Source: Clostridiaceae bacterium (GTDB taxonomy: Bacteria > Bacillota > Clostridia > Saccharofermentanales > Saccharofermentanaceae). From it: DNA of 34,856 nucleotides. Positions 33,815-34,856 of this stretch are shown in pieces. Positions within the stretch are counted from its first letter, which is position 1; each line of letters starts with the position of its first letter. A model generated the notes under the pieces. That model saw only the letters and a list, made by a program, of their open reading frames with translations. It was not told the origin of the DNA and made no database searches. The translations under genes and the position numbers were made by a program. The stretch spans positions 1 through 34,856 of the forward strand of contig JAAYIQ010000036.1 of assembly GCA_012523365.1 (NCBI GenBank). Direction: 5' to 3'.

Positions 33815-34722
33815 TGATTACCTCCGGTCATAAATATGGTTTGAGCAGAAAAATCATAGTGCTTGAGAACAGTGGAAAGCTTGATGTGATCCTCAGATGA
33901 CATCTCGCAAAGCGGCAATCTGCATGTGCCGACATCCCAACCCAGTATATTCATCGCCTCTTTCACCGGAATCGGATTCACATCGGAGAATAAGGCTTGA
34001 ACAAGAGGAACGATATCCGCTTGTATTTGCGCTGCTTTACTCAAGTCGCCGTCGAAAAACGCATGGACCATACGGCTCATCAGAGAGGGCATGATGTTGG
34101 CGACGACAGAGATTACACCCTTCGCACCCATGGACAGCATCGGGACAACTACGCCATCTTCGCCGGAATACAGAACCACATTGTCTCCGCACAAGTGGAC
34201 AATTTCGGGAACCTGAAGCAAATTGCACTCTTTAACTCCGACGATGTTGGCGATGTTCATCAGTCTGGCGATTGTCGACGGAGCAATGTTGAGATTGGTT
34301 CTCGATGGCACATTGTAGAGGATGATTGGCTTGTCCGTTACCTTCGATAGAGCATCATAATGACGAAATAAGCCCTCTTGAGAAGCTTTGTTGTAATAGG
34401 GAGTAACGATCAAAAGTGCGTCGGCACCGATTGCCGAAGCCTCAGATGTCAGTTTAATACCGTGAACGGTGTCATTACTGCCGGTTCCGGCGATAACAGG
34501 CACGCGTCCGGAAGCCTGCTCGACAACAATGGAAATAGTGCGAAGATGCTCCTGATCCGGCATTGTAGATGCCTCGCCCGTCGTTCCGCAAACAACGATA
34601 GCGTCCGTTTTGCTTTGGATATGGAAGTCAACAAGCTTCCGGAGTTTCTTCTCATCGACACCTCCCTGAGCAAACGGTGTGACAATGGCGACGGCAGATC
34701 CGGTGAAAACGGGTGTTTTCAT
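33811..34722 (-). CDS. dapA: 4-hydroxy-tetrahydrodipicolinate synthase
   Basis: DapA, 303 residues, condenses pyruvate with aspartate semialdehyde. Schiff-base Lys164 in VGVKEC, Tyr136 in LYNVPSRTN, and Thr47-Thr48 in CGTTGEAST are all present. The N-terminus GSAVAIVTPF is typical. The start ATG (34722-34720) has AGGAGG 8 bases upstream on the minus strand. It stands first of the dapA-dapB pair within the window; a partial gene just upstream, ending 21 bases before, is probably in the same operon. No lysine riboswitch was recognised in front of it. Confidence 0.95.
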   Translation of the reverse strand: MKTPVFTGSAVAIVTPFAQGGVDEKKLRKLVDFHIQSKTDAIVVCGTTGEASTMPDQEHLRTISIVVEQASGRVPVIAGTGSNDTVHGIKLTSEASAIGADALLIVTPYYNKASQEGLFRHYDALSKVTDKPIILYNVPSRTNLNIAPSTIARLMNIANIVGVKECNLLQVPEIVHLCGDNVVLYSGEDGVVVPMLSMGAKGVISVVANIMPSLMSRMVHAFFDGDLSKAAQIQADIVPLVQALFSDVNPIPVKEAMNILGWDVGTCRLPLCEMSSEDHIKLSTVLKHYDFSAQTIFMTGGNQ

Positions 34723-34743
34723 GTTCTTGACCTCCTAGTATTA

Positions 34744-34856
34744 TTAAGTTGCGCTGTCAAGCGCAAGTTTTCTTGTTGCTTGATATAATGCACGCAGGCG
34801 CTGTGGACTGGTGTGACCTCCTACCGCTTTGACGGTTTTTTTAAGGCTCCAGCCAC
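34744..34856 (-). CDS. C-terminal fragment of an unidentified gene upstream of dapA
   Basis: On the minus strand one frame is open from the window edge for 36 codons to a TAA at 34746-34744, coding for a basic, helix-like end (KKTVKAVGGHTSPQRLRALY, then QATRKLALDSAT). It stops 21 bases before the dapA start, leaving just the dapA ribosome binding site. The other two frames close early. That fits an operon partner, but 36 open codons could also be chance. Family not recognised. Confidence 0.45.
   Translation of the reverse strand, partial: GWSLKKTVKAVGGHTSPQRLRALYQATRKLALDSAT

Noticed and set aside
34723-34856. Lysine riboswitch before dapA
   Set aside because: The space is short and the conserved lysine-box segments are not seen; one frame stays open through the region, more like the end of a gene.
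1-34856. Mobile elements, CRISPR arrays, prophage or attachment sites
   Set aside because: No transposase, integrase, phage gene, regular repeat-spacer pattern or flanking direct repeat was seen by eye.

Overview
The window looks like chromosomal DNA from a Gram-positive bacterium of the class Clostridia. The signs are a T-box leader on thrS, a PurF with a short propeptide and iron-sulfur ligand cysteines, TrmFO, RsfS and YqeK, a DUF624/YesL-type membrane protein, AGGAGG-type ribosome binding sites, and extended -10 (TGnTATAAT) promoters. A very large 2-hydroxyacyl-CoA dehydratase activase-type protein also points to an anaerobe. Genus cannot be fixed from this sequence. No insertion sequence, prophage, integrase or CRISPR array was seen; almost everything is core housekeeping.

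Layout: 1-600 holds the end of a hexapeptide-repeat protein facing a small HEAT-repeat protein across a shared hairpin. A 430-base gap leads to a secreted CapA-like protein (1031-2143). A good promoter at 2154-2182 then drives a purine operon, purE-purF-purN-purH-purD (2219-7652), whose purE/F/N/H genes overlap by 4 bases. The last member runs by a 4-base overlap into one long reading frame joining NadD, YqeK and RsfS (7649-9223). ComEA (9335-10087) follows, then a threonine T-box and thrS (10164-12241), a compact tRNA-Pro(CGG) unit with its own promoter and terminator, a rhomboid-like membrane protein, and thyA-folA (13188-14560). A single-gene unit for an 87-residue conserved protein (14617-15037) is followed by a probable operon: an unrecognised 242-residue protein, a 1461-residue activase/dehydratase-like protein, polA, and after an unusual hairpin coaE and a small membrane protein (15089-24159). 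YchF (minus strand) overlaps that last gene tail to tail. Divergent from ychF run comM-dprA-topA-trmFO (25442-31888) and a DUF624 membrane protein. The right end is the minus-strand lysine/diaminopimelate pair dapA-dapB, preceded by the C-terminus of an unidentified gene that leaves the window.

How the genes work together: the left third makes IMP from PRPP, but purM, purC, purL and purK are missing here and must lie elsewhere if the pathway is complete. thyA-folA supply dTMP and recycle folate, and folate one-carbon units also feed PurN and PurH. comEA, comM and dprA are DNA-uptake and recombination genes in two separate places. polA and topA handle DNA repair and supercoiling. dapA-dapB start the diaminopimelate branch.

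I did not find a clearly new multi-gene system. The items most worth a second look are the three-domain NadD-YqeK-RsfS frame with a strong internal ribosome binding site, the altered glutaminase loop in PurF, the unrecognised 242-residue protein beside the giant activase, and the hairpin between polA and coaE.
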